Shown here piece after piece: positions 1-9,595 of a DNA stretch of 64,000 nucleotides (positions are counted from its first letter, which is position 1; each line of letters begins with the position of its first letter). A program made the translations under genes and the position numbers. Under the pieces are notes generated by a model that saw only the letters and a list, made by a program, of their open reading frames with translations, searched no databases and had not been told where the DNA came from. The stretch is from Cryobacterium sp. Y57 (lineage in GTDB: Bacteria > Actinomycetota > Actinomycetes > Actinomycetales > Microbacteriaceae), in assembly GCF_002929505.1 (NCBI RefSeq), contig NZ_PJJL01000073.1, positions 1-64,000 of the forward strand, read 5' to 3'.

Positions 1-282
1 CACAATTATAGCCCGAATCGACCATTAAAGCGAGTAAATCTCAGCATAAAAGTGATGTCAAATCAAAAGTTTCTTCTCATTCTTAAAAAGGCCAAAACTC
101 GTCGATTTAGTGGCCCAACACAACTACTTTTGCATTCTCGTGAACAGTGGTCGGAAGGGGGTCGTTTGGTTTACCGTGCTGGCAGAATGTCGTCGCCGTC
201 GCTGCCCAACTGCCGGGTGTGACCAGCCATATTCCTTGAGTTGACCGGCAGCAACATTTCTCGAGGATTGCTAGATTTAGGT

Positions 283-1119
283 ATGCGAGAACTGCAGGCG
301 CGAATCATCGCCGAACTCAACGTGTCACCCACTATCGACCCGGCCGCCGAAGTGCGCCGTCGGGTGAAATTTCTCAAGGAGTACCTGAAGCGCACCGGCG
401 CCCAGGGCTTCGTGCTCGGCATTAGCGGCGGCCAGGACTCCACCCTCGCCGGCCGTCTTTGCGCCCTGGCGGTCGACGAACTGACCGAGGAAGGGCATCC
501 GGCTACCTTTGTGGCAGTGCGCCTGCCGTACGCAGTGCAGCGGGATGAGGTGGATGCTCAACTTGCTTTGACATTTATCCGCCCGCCTTCGCAAGCTACT
601 TTCAACATTGAACTCGCCGTCGATGGATTCGAAAGTGAATTCCTGGCGAGCCTCGAGGTGGCCATGACGGACTTCACCAAGGGCAACATCAAGGCTCGCT
701 CACGCATGATCGCCCAATATGCCGTGGCCGGCCAACTCGGCTTGCTCGTGGTCGGAACCGACCATGCTGCCGAAGCTGTGACCGGATTCTTCACCAAGTA
801 CGGCGACGGCGGCACCGACATTCTGCCGTTGACCGGGCTGACCAAGCGCCAGGGTCGCGCCCTGCTGATGGAGCTGGGTGCGCCCGAACAGCTTTATCTG
901 AAGGACCCCACCGCTGACCTGCTCGACCACACTCCTGGCCAGACCGATGAGGCCAACCTCGGTCTTCAGTACGAGCACATCGACGACTTCCTCGAGGGCC
1001 GATCGGTCGAAGATGAAGTGGCCGAGGCCATCGAGGCACGCTATCTCAGCACCGAGCACAAGCGGCGCGTACCTGCGTCACTGTTCGACACGTGGTGGCA
1101 CTCGTCACCGACGCGGTAA
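283..1119 (+). CDS. nadE: NH3-dependent NAD+ synthetase
   Basis: NadE amidates and adenylates nicotinic acid adenine dinucleotide to NAD+, the last step of NAD synthesis. The N-type ATP pyrophosphatase P-loop SGGQDS is at residues 48-53, followed by the family's long Rossmann-like domain. The product is 278 aa, close to the roughly 275 aa of the E. coli ammonia-dependent enzyme, and has no glutaminase domain, so it should use free ammonia. A frame-open TTG lies 42 bases upstream, but the ATG at 283 is preferred because residues 1-12 ([12 protein letters not shown]) align with the usual NadE start. A TAGATT box 5 bases before that ATG suggests a leaderless mRNA. The 282 bases upstream hold no gene I can support. 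nadD, the preceding pathway step, is at the other end of the window. Confidence 0.93.
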   Translation: MRELQARIIAELNVSPTIDPAAEVRRRVKFLKEYLKRTGAQGFVLGISGGQDSTLAGRLCALAVDELTEEGHPATFVAVRLPYAVQRDEVDAQLALTFIRPPSQATFNIELAVDGFESEFLASLEVAMTDFTKGNIKARSRMIAQYAVAGQLGLLVVGTDHAAEAVTGFFTKYGDGGTDILPLTGLTKRQGRALLMELGAPEQLYLKDPTADLLDHTPGQTDEANLGLQYEHIDDFLEGRSVEDEVAEAIEARYLSTEHKRRVPASLFDTWWHSSPTR

Positions 1120-1131
1120 ACAAAACACGAA

Positions 1132-1160
1132 CCGGTCAGCGCTAAGAAAGCGCCGACCGG
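1132..1160. terminator. Hairpin terminator between converging genes
   Basis: An inverted repeat with arms CCGGTC/GACCGG and inner GCGC/GCGC around a TAAGAAA loop lies 12 bases after nadE and 26 bases before the stop of the converging gene. The following bases are only moderately T-rich, so it may serve both strands weakly. Confidence 0.6.
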
Positions 1161-1185
1161 CTCGTCGTTTGTATGAGAAGAGCGA

Positions 1186-1944
1186 CTACAGCGTGGGGGC
1201 CGCCGAGGAACGCGTGAGCGGGTCAGTGCCGCGCACCTCGAGCTTGTTCACGTCATCCAAAAGGCGCTGGGTCTCGGTCGAAGCGTCCGCAGCCGTCGAA
1301 GCGGGCGAGGTGGACCGGTTGGCGACCGCCGGTGTGAGCGGCGTGGCCCGCATCGGAGCGGGTGCCGAATCGGTTGGGGTGTACTGGTCATGGTGTTGCT
1401 GGGCCACCCACGCTTCCTGCTCTGCCAGCAGGCTCTTCTCGGTGGAGGAGTTCTGCGACTTCCATCGGTCGAGATCGCCCTGAAAAATCTTGCGTGCGCG
1501 GGCGGGCTTGTTTTGCCATTCGATCAGTCGGTCACGAAACTCCACCAACGCCGGCTCCAGCTGGTAACCGAACGTGGCGGAGGTGCGCTTGAGTTCGTAC
1601 AGTTCGTGGGCAGCCCAGTTCGCGGCGATTCTCGATCCGCGAATTGGCAGCAGCCGGACCTGAATATCGGCCTGGGCGACCGCGCGGTCGCTCATGACTT
1701 GTTCCTGCGGTGTGAGCGAATTCCACACGGATGCCTCGGTGGCGGCATCGACGAGGGTCGCGATAGCAGCCACCTTGATCTCGCGATCGCGCTGGGTAAT
1801 GAGCCGTTTGATGGCTCCGCGCGAGATCAACGCGGCCAGCACGCTGGCAATGACGATCGCGCCGATGAACACGACCGCAGTGAAAATCATCGGTTGGGTA
1901 CTGACGTCGGTAAACCAGGCTACGAAGTTATTCCACCATTCCAT
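1186..1944 (-). CDS. Conserved single-pass membrane protein, function unknown
   Basis: A 252-aa protein with one clear membrane helix at about residues 18-41 (IFTAVVFIGAIVIASVLAAL), then a long basic and charged helical region (residues 45-160) likely to be cytoplasmic, and a Ser/Thr/Pro/Ala-rich tail (about 170-252) that looks disordered. No enzyme motif is visible. The start at 1944 is supported by a TAAAAT box 7 bases upstream, consistent with a leaderless mRNA. It converges on nadE across a hairpin. I do not recognise a named family; the helical region with repeated RLI-W and EL-L patterns could be a coiled-coil or oligomerisation segment. Confidence 0.8.
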   Translation of the reverse strand: MEWWNNFVAWFTDVSTQPMIFTAVVFIGAIVIASVLAALISRGAIKRLITQRDREIKVAAIATLVDAATEASVWNSLTPQEQVMSDRAVAQADIQVRLLPIRGSRIAANWAAHELYELKRTSATFGYQLEPALVEFRDRLIEWQNKPARARKIFQGDLDRWKSQNSSTEKSLLAEQEAWVAQQHHDQYTPTDSAPAPMRATPLTPAVANRSTSPASTAADASTETQRLLDDVNKLEVRGTDPLTRSSAAPTL

Positions 1945-2051
1945 GTGCAGGATTTTATCCGTGCCGAACCCTGTTCTCTGGGATCAGACGCGGCGTGCCC
2001 TCAGGCAAGTGCACTCCTTCCCCTCACGACGGTGCACTTATTAAAGCGGCA

Positions 2052-2357
2052 CTAGCGAAAGCAGTCGACCGCATCGTCGATGAGACAGAACTCGCCGAGG
2101 TCCCGGGTGCGGGTCGCGAAGACGATTCTCCGGGCGCTGTATCGGCTGCCGTCGACGCCGACGTGATGTTCGATATACCCGATGACAGCGCCGGCCGGAT
2201 CGACAATACGCCACAGCCCGTCGCGCACGAGGATGAAGCTGCGGCCACGCACCGTGCGAAGCGCTGTTGTGGGAAGCGCTGTTGCGGGAAGTGCGGTTAC
2301 GGGGCGTGCTGGGATGGAAATTGCTGAGCGAAGAATCGGTGCGATGAGAGTGGTCAT
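2052..2357 (-). CDS. Small conserved hypothetical protein with repeated N-terminal segment
   Basis: A 101-aa protein. The C-terminal 65 residues (from about FILVRDGLW to the end) have a compact beta-rich pattern around WRIVDPAGAVIGYIEHH and a final DLGEFxxxDDAVDC segment, and look like a real folded domain. The first 38 residues are low-complexity (TALPATALPTTAL) and are encoded by three near-identical 15-bp repeats, so they may be a recent expansion or lie partly before the true start. A GGAGG sequence 8 bases before the ATG supports 2357. No function can be assigned. It is transcribed away from msrA. Confidence 0.62.
   Translation of the reverse strand: MTTLIAPILRSAISIPARPVTALPATALPTTALRTVRGRSFILVRDGLWRIVDPAGAVIGYIEHHVGVDGSRYSARRIVFATRTRDLGEFCLIDDAVDCFR
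2258..2302. repeat. Three tandem 15-bp units in a small gene
   Basis: Units GAAGCGCTGTTGTGG, GAAGCGCTGTTGCGG and GAAGTGCGGTTACGG follow each other without gaps. On the minus strand they encode the TALP-like repeats of the small hypothetical protein. The period is a multiple of three, so copy changes keep the frame. Confidence 0.85.
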
Positions 2358-2497
2358 TTGTGCGCCTCCGTAATAATGCCGCAGTGGCCCAGCCGCCTTG
2401 GGTGTTTCTTCAGCGTACGGGCGACCACCGACATCCGCTTTAGGCGAACAGGCGGCGTGAATGCCGGTTCGACCGGAGGCTGCCGCAAGCGAAGAGT

Positions 2498-2503
2498 TAT
2501 ACT
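2498..2503 (+). promoter_or_regulatory. -10 box of a leaderless msrA promoter
   Basis: TATACT lies exactly 6 bases before the msrA ATG, and no ribosome binding site is present. Transcription would start at the A of the start codon. No clear -35 box was seen. Confidence 0.65.
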
Positions 2504-2509
2504 GATACG

Positions 2510-3034
2510 ATGCAAACTTTTGTGGTCGCAGGTGGATGTTTTTGGTGTCTCGATGCCGTGTATCGGGTCTTACGCGGAGTAAGTGACGTTGTGTCGGGGT
2601 ACACCGGCGGTACGACGATCAACCCGAGCTATGAATCGGTCTGCACCGGTCATACCGGTCACGCCGAAGCCGTCGCGGTGACTTTCGATCCCGATGTCAT
2701 TCCGGCTAGCGTGATCCTTGATGTATTTTTCACCCTGCACGATCCCACCCAGCTCAATCGGCAGGGTAACGATGTGGGTACCCAGTACCGTTCGGCAATG
2801 TTCTACACCGACGACGCGCAGAAGCAGCTGTTTGAAACGGCCCGTGATCGCGCGACTGAATGGTGGGGTGCCGGCATCACAACCACGATCGAGCCGCTCG
2901 ACGATTACCACGAGGCCGAGGACTACCACCAGGACTTCTTCGCCAAGAATCCCGGACAGGGGTACTGCATGGCGGTCGCCGTGCCCAAGGTCAACAAGAT
3001 TCGCAAGTCTTACTCGGAGTACCTGATCGGCTAG
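2510..3034 (+). CDS. msrA: Peptide-methionine (S)-S-oxide reductase MsrA
   Basis: MsrA reduces the S-epimer of methionine sulfoxide in proteins and free methionine, repairing oxidative damage in the cytoplasm. The signature GCFWC is at residues 9-13, with Cys10 the catalytic cysteine, and a conserved HDPTQxNRQGNDxGTQYRS segment follows. A second likely redox cysteine is in GYCMAV near residue 152. At 174 aa it is a standard stand-alone MsrA without a fused MsrB. The start is set by the GGCFWC spacing and by the leaderless promoter immediately upstream. It forms a single-gene unit between a minus-strand small gene and the SSB-like gene. Confidence 0.96.
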   Translation: MQTFVVAGGCFWCLDAVYRVLRGVSDVVSGYTGGTTINPSYESVCTGHTGHAEAVAVTFDPDVIPASVILDVFFTLHDPTQLNRQGNDVGTQYRSAMFYTDDAQKQLFETARDRATEWWGAGITTTIEPLDDYHEAEDYHQDFFAKNPGQGYCMAVAVPKVNKIRKSYSEYLIG

Positions 3035-3242
3035 GTCCTCCTCCACAGGCGTTTCTGTGCCCCGTTCTCCACTGATCGCACACAGCGTGCGCGGCGGCGT
3101 CGTTCCGCGCGACACACTCACAGTATGCGATCCGGGAACGGCAAAGAATGGCACGAGTTGCCGTTTCCGGGTCGCGTGCGCCGGGTGTTCGCCCGGCGGG
3201 TGACGTGCGCGTACTCACGCGCTGACCGTGCCGGGAGAAACT

Positions 3243-3773
3243 ATGAGCGACCACATCACCGTATCCGGAATCATCGGCACCGTTCCCCGCCGCAGTGTGG
3301 CCAAAAACGGCGCCCCGATCACGTCCTTTCGACTGGCCTCCCGCCAGAGTCATCTTGACCGCGCGAAAGATGAGTGGGTTGAAGACGAAAGCAGCTGGTA
3401 CTCCGTCACGACGTTTCGCCAGCTGGCCACAAATGCGGCGTCGTCGCTCAGTAAGGGCCAGCATGTCATCGTGAGTGGCCGCTTGGTCATCCGCAATTGG
3501 TCCAACGCCGAAAAATCCGGAATTGACGTCGATATCGTGGCCGACGCTCTCGGCCACGACCTTACGTGGTACACCACGACGCCGGTGCGCAGCGATGCTT
3601 CCTCCAAAATCCCCCCCGAGCAGACCGGGCCAGAACCGGTAGAGCCAGCAGAATACGCCGAATTAGCGATCGCGGATGAGGCGGACAGTAGGCAGATCCT
3701 CCGTTCCGACGACGGTTTTATTCCGATCGACGCCGACGCTGCTCAGGATGCGTATGCCCGTTTAGACTCATAG
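3243..3773 (+). CDS. Single-stranded DNA-binding protein, short actinobacterial paralogue
   Basis: A 176-aa protein with an OB-fold SSB domain over about residues 1-110. SSB hallmarks visible are VSGIIGTVPRR, TSFRLAS, WYSVTTFRQLATNAASSLSKG and VIVSGRLVIRNW. The acidic C-terminal tail (about 120-176) lacks the DDxPF tip that normally recruits partners in main SSB proteins, so this is probably a second, specialised SSB rather than the replicative one. The ATG at 3243 has GGGAG 5 bases upstream and is preferred over an in-frame GTG at 3228. Partners cannot be named from the sequence. Confidence 0.85.
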   Translation: MSDHITVSGIIGTVPRRSVAKNGAPITSFRLASRQSHLDRAKDEWVEDESSWYSVTTFRQLATNAASSLSKGQHVIVSGRLVIRNWSNAEKSGIDVDIVADALGHDLTWYTTTPVRSDASSKIPPEQTGPEPVEPAEYAELAIADEADSRQILRSDDGFIPIDADAAQDAYARLDS

Positions 3774-3808
3774 CACCGTTCACGTGCGTGGACTGGGGGA
3801 GGCAAGTC

Positions 3809-4357
3809 GTGGGCGTGGCGAAACCAGCATGGCAGAGTGTGGGCACGAGAACAGCGGGGGGACGTGCCTGCCGCCCGCGGTTCGTGCTGGGCGTGGTGAG
3901 CGCTGGACTGCTCCTCGGGGTCAGCCTGACCGCGTGCACGAGCATCCCAGCAGAACCCCGCGCTAACGACACGGCGCCGTCCAGCTCCGGCGCGCGTGAG
4001 CCCTCGGCCACACCGGCGCCTGATGCAACGCTCGTGCCTGACGGGACCGCGGCCGAGAACCTGGTCTACTTCAACTTTCTCGCCGCCGCGGTCACCAAAG
4101 CTAACCCCGCAGCCGACGGACGCGACTACATCGATGCGCTCGTGGCCGGCGGGTTCGACCGTGCCGCACTGGAGGTGACCTTTGATCGAACCCAGGCCGA
4201 TCTGGCGGTGGACTCTACCCAGTTCTCCGTGCGTTTCGCCGGCGAATGCCTGATCGGCCAGATCGGGCCGGCCACCAACGGCTTCCACAGTGTGGTTGCG
4301 CCTATTTTGTCGACCGGTTTGTGTCTTGTTGGGTCCACCCGGCAAATAGACTGGTAA
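3809..4357 (+). CDS. Putative lipoprotein, DUF6993-like
   Basis: A 182-aa protein with a basic N-terminus, a hydrophobic stretch (FVLGVVSAGLLLGVSL) and a lipobox LTAC, so it should be a lipid-anchored exported protein. A Ser/Pro/Ala linker follows, then a small domain of about 90 residues with VYFNFLAAAVTKAN, YIDALVAGGFD and a pair of cysteines in GECLIGQIG and GLCLV that may form a disulfide. This arrangement resembles the DUF6993 family often found next to ettA in Microbacteriaceae; that assignment is from memory. GTG at 3809 is chosen because GGGGGAGG lies 6 bases upstream. It ends 5 bases before ettA, suggesting co-transcription. Confidence 0.72.
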   Translation: MGVAKPAWQSVGTRTAGGRACRPRFVLGVVSAGLLLGVSLTACTSIPAEPRANDTAPSSSGAREPSATPAPDATLVPDGTAAENLVYFNFLAAAVTKANPAADGRDYIDALVAGGFDRAALEVTFDRTQADLAVDSTQFSVRFAGECLIGQIGPATNGFHSVVAPILSTGLCLVGSTRQIDW

Positions 4358-4362
4358 GCACT

Positions 4363-6045
<1,683 letters not shown>

Positions 6046-6063
6046 GCAGAACAGGGAAATCTG

Positions 6064-6534
6064 GTGAAGCTGCACGTTCCGATTCGCCTGCGTTGGTCCG
6101 ACCTCGACGCTTACGGTCACGTGAACAATTCTGAGATGCTGCGCCTGCTCGAGGAGGCGCGCATCCTGGCGTTCTGGGTGACCGAAGACGACGGGGCGAT
6201 CGGAGCGAGTACGGCCGTGCTCGACGGTCGCCCCGGGGCGTCGACCCTGACGTTGATCGCGCGCCAGGAGATCGAATACCTCGCGCCGGTGCCCTACCTG
6301 CGCCAGCCCCTCGACGTGAGACTCTGGCTCGGCAAACTCGGCGGTGCCAGCCTCGATGTCTGTTACGAGGTATTCAGCCCGGAGGGCGTCACACCCGAGG
6401 TTCTCTACGCCCGGGCGAACACCACCATCGTGCTCGTCGACGCGACGAGCGAACGCCCGCGCCGCATCAACGACACGGAGCGGGTGGCTTGGACGCCCTA
6501 CCTCGACGCGCCGATCGAGTTCGCGCGGCGGTGA
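6064..6534 (+). CDS. Acyl-CoA thioesterase, 4HBT hotdog family
   Basis: A 156-aa single-hotdog protein with the 4-hydroxybenzoyl-CoA thioesterase type motif DLDAYGHVNNSEMLRLLEEAR near residues 15-35, in which the Asp and the GHVNN are the usual active-site region. It probably hydrolyses short or medium acyl-CoA thioesters in the cytoplasm; the substrate is unknown. GTG at 6064 has AGGGA 7 bases upstream. It follows ettA by 18 bases, an arrangement that suggests one transcript with DUF6993-ettA. A second thioesterase of the TesB type is 1.3 kb downstream on the other strand. Confidence 0.85.
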   Translation: MKLHVPIRLRWSDLDAYGHVNNSEMLRLLEEARILAFWVTEDDGAIGASTAVLDGRPGASTLTLIARQEIEYLAPVPYLRQPLDVRLWLGKLGGASLDVCYEVFSPEGVTPEVLYARANTTIVLVDATSERPRRINDTERVAWTPYLDAPIEFARR

Positions 6535-6580
6535 TAATCACCGCACTCTGCGGCTAGAATTCCCGTAATACCGGTACTAC

Positions 6581-6608
6581 TGAACCACAGACGCGTTTAC
6601 CGCGTGTT
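6581..6608 (+). promoter_or_regulatory. ECF-type promoter, probably autoregulatory for the sigma factor
   Basis: TGAACC and CGTGTT are separated by 16 bases and sit just upstream of the sigma factor gene. This closely matches the remembered SigL promoter pattern of mycobacteria (TGAACC with CGTGTC). It predicts that the sigma factor transcribes its own operon. Confidence 0.7.
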
Positions 6609-6625
6609 AAGCGGGGGAGGTACTT

Positions 6626-7135
6626 ATGGCCGATGAGCGCGCCGAACTCTTGCAGGCCCTGCACGATGAGCACGCACCGCTGTTGTGGCGCTATGTCGTA
6701 CGGTTGACGCAGGATCCGGCCTTCGCCGATGATGTAGTGCAGGAGACGCTGCTTCGAGCTTGGCAGCGCCCTCGCCTGCTCGACCAGACCGAGGTGTCTG
6801 CTCGCGCATGGCTGTTCACGGTAGCCCGAAACCTGGTGATCGATGACCGGCGCTCGGCCCGTGCCCGCCATGAGATTCCCACCGACCAACTGCCCGAGGT
6901 GCCCACCGACGATCAAACCGATGCCCTGCTCGATGCTTGGCTGGTCGCGGACGCACTGCACGATCTCTCTCCCGACCACCGGGCGGTCATCGTCTGCGCA
7001 TATTATCGAGGTCAATCCGTGGCCGAGACTGCGCGCGATCTCATTATTCCCGAAGGCACCGTGAAATCGCGGCTGCACTACGGACTGCGAGCCCTGCGAC
7101 TCGCACTGCAAGAACGTGGAGTGACGGAGCGATGA
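6626..7135 (+). CDS. sigL: ECF RNA polymerase sigma factor, SigL-like
   Basis: A 169-aa group IV sigma factor. Region 2 covers about residues 20-85 (RYVVRLTQDPAFADDVVQETLLRAW and WLFTVARNLVIDDRRS) and region 4 covers 110-165 (LSPDHRAVIVCAYYRGQSVAETA with a helix-turn-helix and GTVKSRL). It lacks regions 1.1 and 3, as expected for ECF factors. GGGGGAGG lies 5-6 bases before the ATG. It overlaps the anti-sigma gene by ATGA, so the two are translationally coupled. The promoter upstream carries a SigL-like recognition sequence, so autoregulation is likely. In mycobacteria the related factor controls envelope and thiol-related genes; its regulon here is unknown. Confidence 0.88.
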   Translation: MADERAELLQALHDEHAPLLWRYVVRLTQDPAFADDVVQETLLRAWQRPRLLDQTEVSARAWLFTVARNLVIDDRRSARARHEIPTDQLPEVPTDDQTDALLDAWLVADALHDLSPDHRAVIVCAYYRGQSVAETARDLIIPEGTVKSRLHYGLRALRLALQERGVTER

Positions 7136-7848
7136 ACACTCCAGCAGATCTGTACGCCGACTGGGACGGCGCGTATATGCTCGGCGCCCTGTCACCGGGC
7201 GACCGCCGGGACTACGAACGGCATCTCAATGACTGCGTCGCCTGCAGCCAGGCGGTCGCGCACCTCGTCGGCTTGCCAGGGCTGCTGGCTCAAGTCCCAC
7301 TCGATCAGGCACTGCAGCTCGGCCCGTCCACCGAGACGTCCACCGAGACCAGAGCGGATGCCGCGCACTCCGCCACCCTGTTGCCCCGCCTGGTGCAAGC
7401 GGCGCGGGCCAGTGTCCGGCGCGCCCGTTTGCTCGCCGCCGGAGCCGTGGTCGCGGCGGCTGCGATCGCGGCATCCGCTGCCCTGGTCGTCCCGGGGTGG
7501 CTGGAACAGCCGGGCGTAAACGTCACCGAACCGGCCGTGGCTATGGCCGCGGTGGTTCCCAGCCCGCTCACCGCATCCTTTCGCCTGGCCGGCGAAGACT
7601 GGGGCACCCGGATCGACGCGAACTGCAGCTATGCCACGAGCGGTAACGATTTCGGTCCGCAGGCCTACGCCCTGTTCGTGACCGACCGGGACGGACATGA
7701 CACCCTTGTCGCCAGCTGGATCGCTGGTCCCGGAAGCACGATCAGCGCTGTCGGCACCACGAGTGTGGTGGAGAACGATATTGCCAGTGTGGATATTCGC
7801 TGGATGCCCGACGAGCGGGTGCTGTTGGAATCCACCCCCACCTGGTAG
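7132..7848 (+). CDS. Anti-sigma factor with zinc-binding cytoplasmic domain and one membrane helix
   Basis: A 238-aa membrane protein. The N-terminal ZAS-type anti-sigma domain has H31, C35 and C38 in RHLNDCVAC (HxxxCxxC), which binds zinc and should hold the sigma factor inactive. One membrane helix lies at about residues 103-127 (LLAAGAVVAAAAIAASAALVV). The extracytoplasmic part (130-238) is a beta-rich sensor-like domain with an isolated cysteine in DANCSYA. This matches RslA-type anti-sigma factors. The start overlaps the sigma stop by 4 bases. Release may occur by oxidation or proteolysis, but the sequence does not say which. Confidence 0.88.
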   Translation: MNTPADLYADWDGAYMLGALSPGDRRDYERHLNDCVACSQAVAHLVGLPGLLAQVPLDQALQLGPSTETSTETRADAAHSATLLPRLVQAARASVRRARLLAAGAVVAAAAIAASAALVVPGWLEQPGVNVTEPAVAMAAVVPSPLTASFRLAGEDWGTRIDANCSYATSGNDFGPQAYALFVTDRDGHDTLVASWIAGPGSTISAVGTTSVVENDIASVDIRWMPDERVLLESTPTW

Positions 7849-7857
7849 GTGCTCGAG

Positions 7858-8733
7858 TTATTCGAGAATGATGGGCACGCGCAGCATGCCCTCCTGCGCA
7901 ACGGTGGCCAGGAGTACGCCATCGCGGCTGAAGATACTGCCCGTGGCCAGTCCGCGACCGCCCTGAGCGCTCGGTGAATCCTGCACATAGAGCAGCCATT
8001 CATCGACGCGCCCGAAACGGTGCCACCACATGGCATGGTCAAGGCTCGCGACCTTGAGGCCGGGGGAGGACCAGGCGATGCCGTGCCGGCGCATGATCGG
8101 CTCCATGATCGAATAATCACTGGCATAGGCCAGGGCGGCGCGATGCAGATCGGGGTCGTCGGGCAAAGGAGAAAAAGTCTTCATCCACACGGCTTGGCGG
8201 GAGGTGTGCTCACCGTTCACCTTGAGGTAGATCGGTGAGGGGACATGCCGCATATCGAAGGGACGCTCGCTTGCCCAATAACGGGCCACCGAATGATCGA
8301 TGTGCGCAAGCGCATCGGATGCCGTCGGCAGGCTCTCCGGGTCGGGGATATCCTTCGGCATCTCGATATGGTGCTCCAGGCCCTCATCGGCGTCCTGGAA
8401 GGAGGCGATCATCGACAGGATGGGCACGCCCTCCTGGTAGCACTGCGTGCGGCGGGTGGAGAATGAGCGACCATCGTGAATGCGCTCGACCGAGAAGGTG
8501 ATCGGCGCTTTGACATCGCCGGGACGCAGAAAATATCCGTGCATGGAGTGCACGTGGCGTTCGTCGGGAACGGTGCGCATCGCGGCAACAAGCGATTGGG
8601 CCAGAACCTGCCCGCCGAACACGCGGCCAAGCGGCATCCACTGGGACGGACCGGTGAAGATATCCTCACTGGTGCGGGCACCGGTGTCGGTCAGATCGAG
8701 AACGGCCAGAAGGCCTTCCATCGGCTTGTGCAT
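7858..8733 (-). CDS. tesB: Acyl-CoA thioesterase II (TesB family)
   Basis: A 291-aa double-hotdog thioesterase that hydrolyses medium and long acyl-CoAs. Recognisable segments are FGGQVLAQSLVAAMRTVP, HSMHGYFLRPGD and TRRTQCYQEGVPI in the first half, and SLDHAMWWHRFGRVDEWLLY with SPSAQGGRGLATG in the second half; D and Q in these are the usual catalytic network. The start at 8733 is supported by GAGGAG 5 bases upstream; the frame is open further but the extra residues are not family-like. It converges on the anti-sigma gene with a 9-base gap and is divergent from the next gene. Confidence 0.92.
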   Translation of the reverse strand: MHKPMEGLLAVLDLTDTGARTSEDIFTGPSQWMPLGRVFGGQVLAQSLVAAMRTVPDERHVHSMHGYFLRPGDVKAPITFSVERIHDGRSFSTRRTQCYQEGVPILSMIASFQDADEGLEHHIEMPKDIPDPESLPTASDALAHIDHSVARYWASERPFDMRHVPSPIYLKVNGEHTSRQAVWMKTFSPLPDDPDLHRAALAYASDYSIMEPIMRRHGIAWSSPGLKVASLDHAMWWHRFGRVDEWLLYVQDSPSAQGGRGLATGSIFSRDGVLLATVAQEGMLRVPIILE

Positions 8734-8801
8734 GCTGTCTCCTCGGGCAAGTTCGCGACCGCGGCACGCGGATGTTTCGTATCTTGGTAGTTTAGGAGGT
8801 G

Positions 8802-9479
8802 ATGAGCCAGTCATTCACTCTTACCGATTCCCAGTCCCTCAGCGATTTGATCGTGTTTCTCTCACGATCCGGCCGCGTCCTCGATGGTTCCGTGCGTCTC
8901 ATGGCGTCCGAGGGCGTTCTCGCGGTCTACACTGCTATTTTCTATCCGCGCGGTCTGCTCGACGCGAGCCCGACCGTGCTGGGGCTACGCACCTTCGCCC
9001 TGACGGAGCCGGTCGACCTCGACACGGTCGTGCCGGTGCGGTCCCTGCTAGAACGCCTCAAACGCCTCGAATCCACCGCGCGTGACCTCACCGTGCCGGT
9101 GATCGTGACCGTTCCGCTGGAGGTGAATACCGTGACCTGGACCGGCATCTCCCCGCCGAAGGGCGGCTGGGAACCCCACGGCCAGACGCCGGCATCTCAC
9201 CTCGAAGCGGCCGCCCGGGAGGGCATCGACGAGGTTGCCGCCGCCGTGCCGGAGGGCACCGGAGAGTTGATCGTCGAACGCGTGCGCGCTGAGGTCTGGG
9301 GCCGCCAGGTCGATGGGCTCGAATTCGTACCGACCGGGGCCGGTTTCGCAGCCTTCAGCCTGGGCTTTCTCGCCGATGACGAACCGGTGCACCTGTTCGA
9401 GTCGGGCCTGTGGACGCGCCTGAGTACGAGTCGCGGCCACGTTTTGGTGCGACGCAAGCCGTGGACTCTCCAGGCCTGA
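8802..9479 (+). CDS. Conserved actinobacterial protein of unknown function
   Basis: A 225-aa soluble protein without signal peptide or membrane segment. It begins SQSFTLTDSQSLSDLIVFLSR and contains VLGLRTFALTEP, a hydrophobic strand TVPVIVTVPLEVNTVTWTG, a PPKGGWEPHG turn, and a C-terminal TTS-like GHVLVRRKPW. These blocks look conserved across actinobacteria, but I know of no assigned function. The start is uncertain: GTG at 8799 overlaps AGGAGG and ATG at 8802 is only 2 bases from it, while a TAGTTT box 5-8 bases upstream suggests a leaderless mRNA. The 68-base gap to tesB must hold both divergent promoters. Confidence 0.75.
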   Translation: MSQSFTLTDSQSLSDLIVFLSRSGRVLDGSVRLMASEGVLAVYTAIFYPRGLLDASPTVLGLRTFALTEPVDLDTVVPVRSLLERLKRLESTARDLTVPVIVTVPLEVNTVTWTGISPPKGGWEPHGQTPASHLEAAAREGIDEVAAAVPEGTGELIVERVRAEVWGRQVDGLEFVPTGAGFAAFSLGFLADDEPVHLFESGLWTRLSTSRGHVLVRRKPWTLQA

Positions 9480-9582
9480 CCGGCTCTAGAGTGCACTGGC
9501 GGCCGCGGTGGTACCTATGCCGTAACCCGCTTGCATCCGAAGTCATCACAGCAGAGACTCGGGCGGGCACGCTGGATGCCTC

Positions 9583-9588
9583 TAGGCT
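9583..9588 (+). promoter_or_regulatory. -10 box before the azoreductase-like gene
   Basis: TAGGCT ends 7 bases before the ATG at 9596 and there is no ribosome binding site, so a leaderless transcript is likely. Confidence 0.5.
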
Positions 9589-9595
9589 GTGGGGC

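Noticed and set aside
1..240. A gene at the left edge
   Set aside because: Short frames only, no conserved residues or start signal; AT-rich opening bases look like intergenic sequence.
3125..3358. A 77-residue frame before the SSB-like gene
   Set aside because: It runs into and past the SSB start in another frame and its composition is unlike protein.
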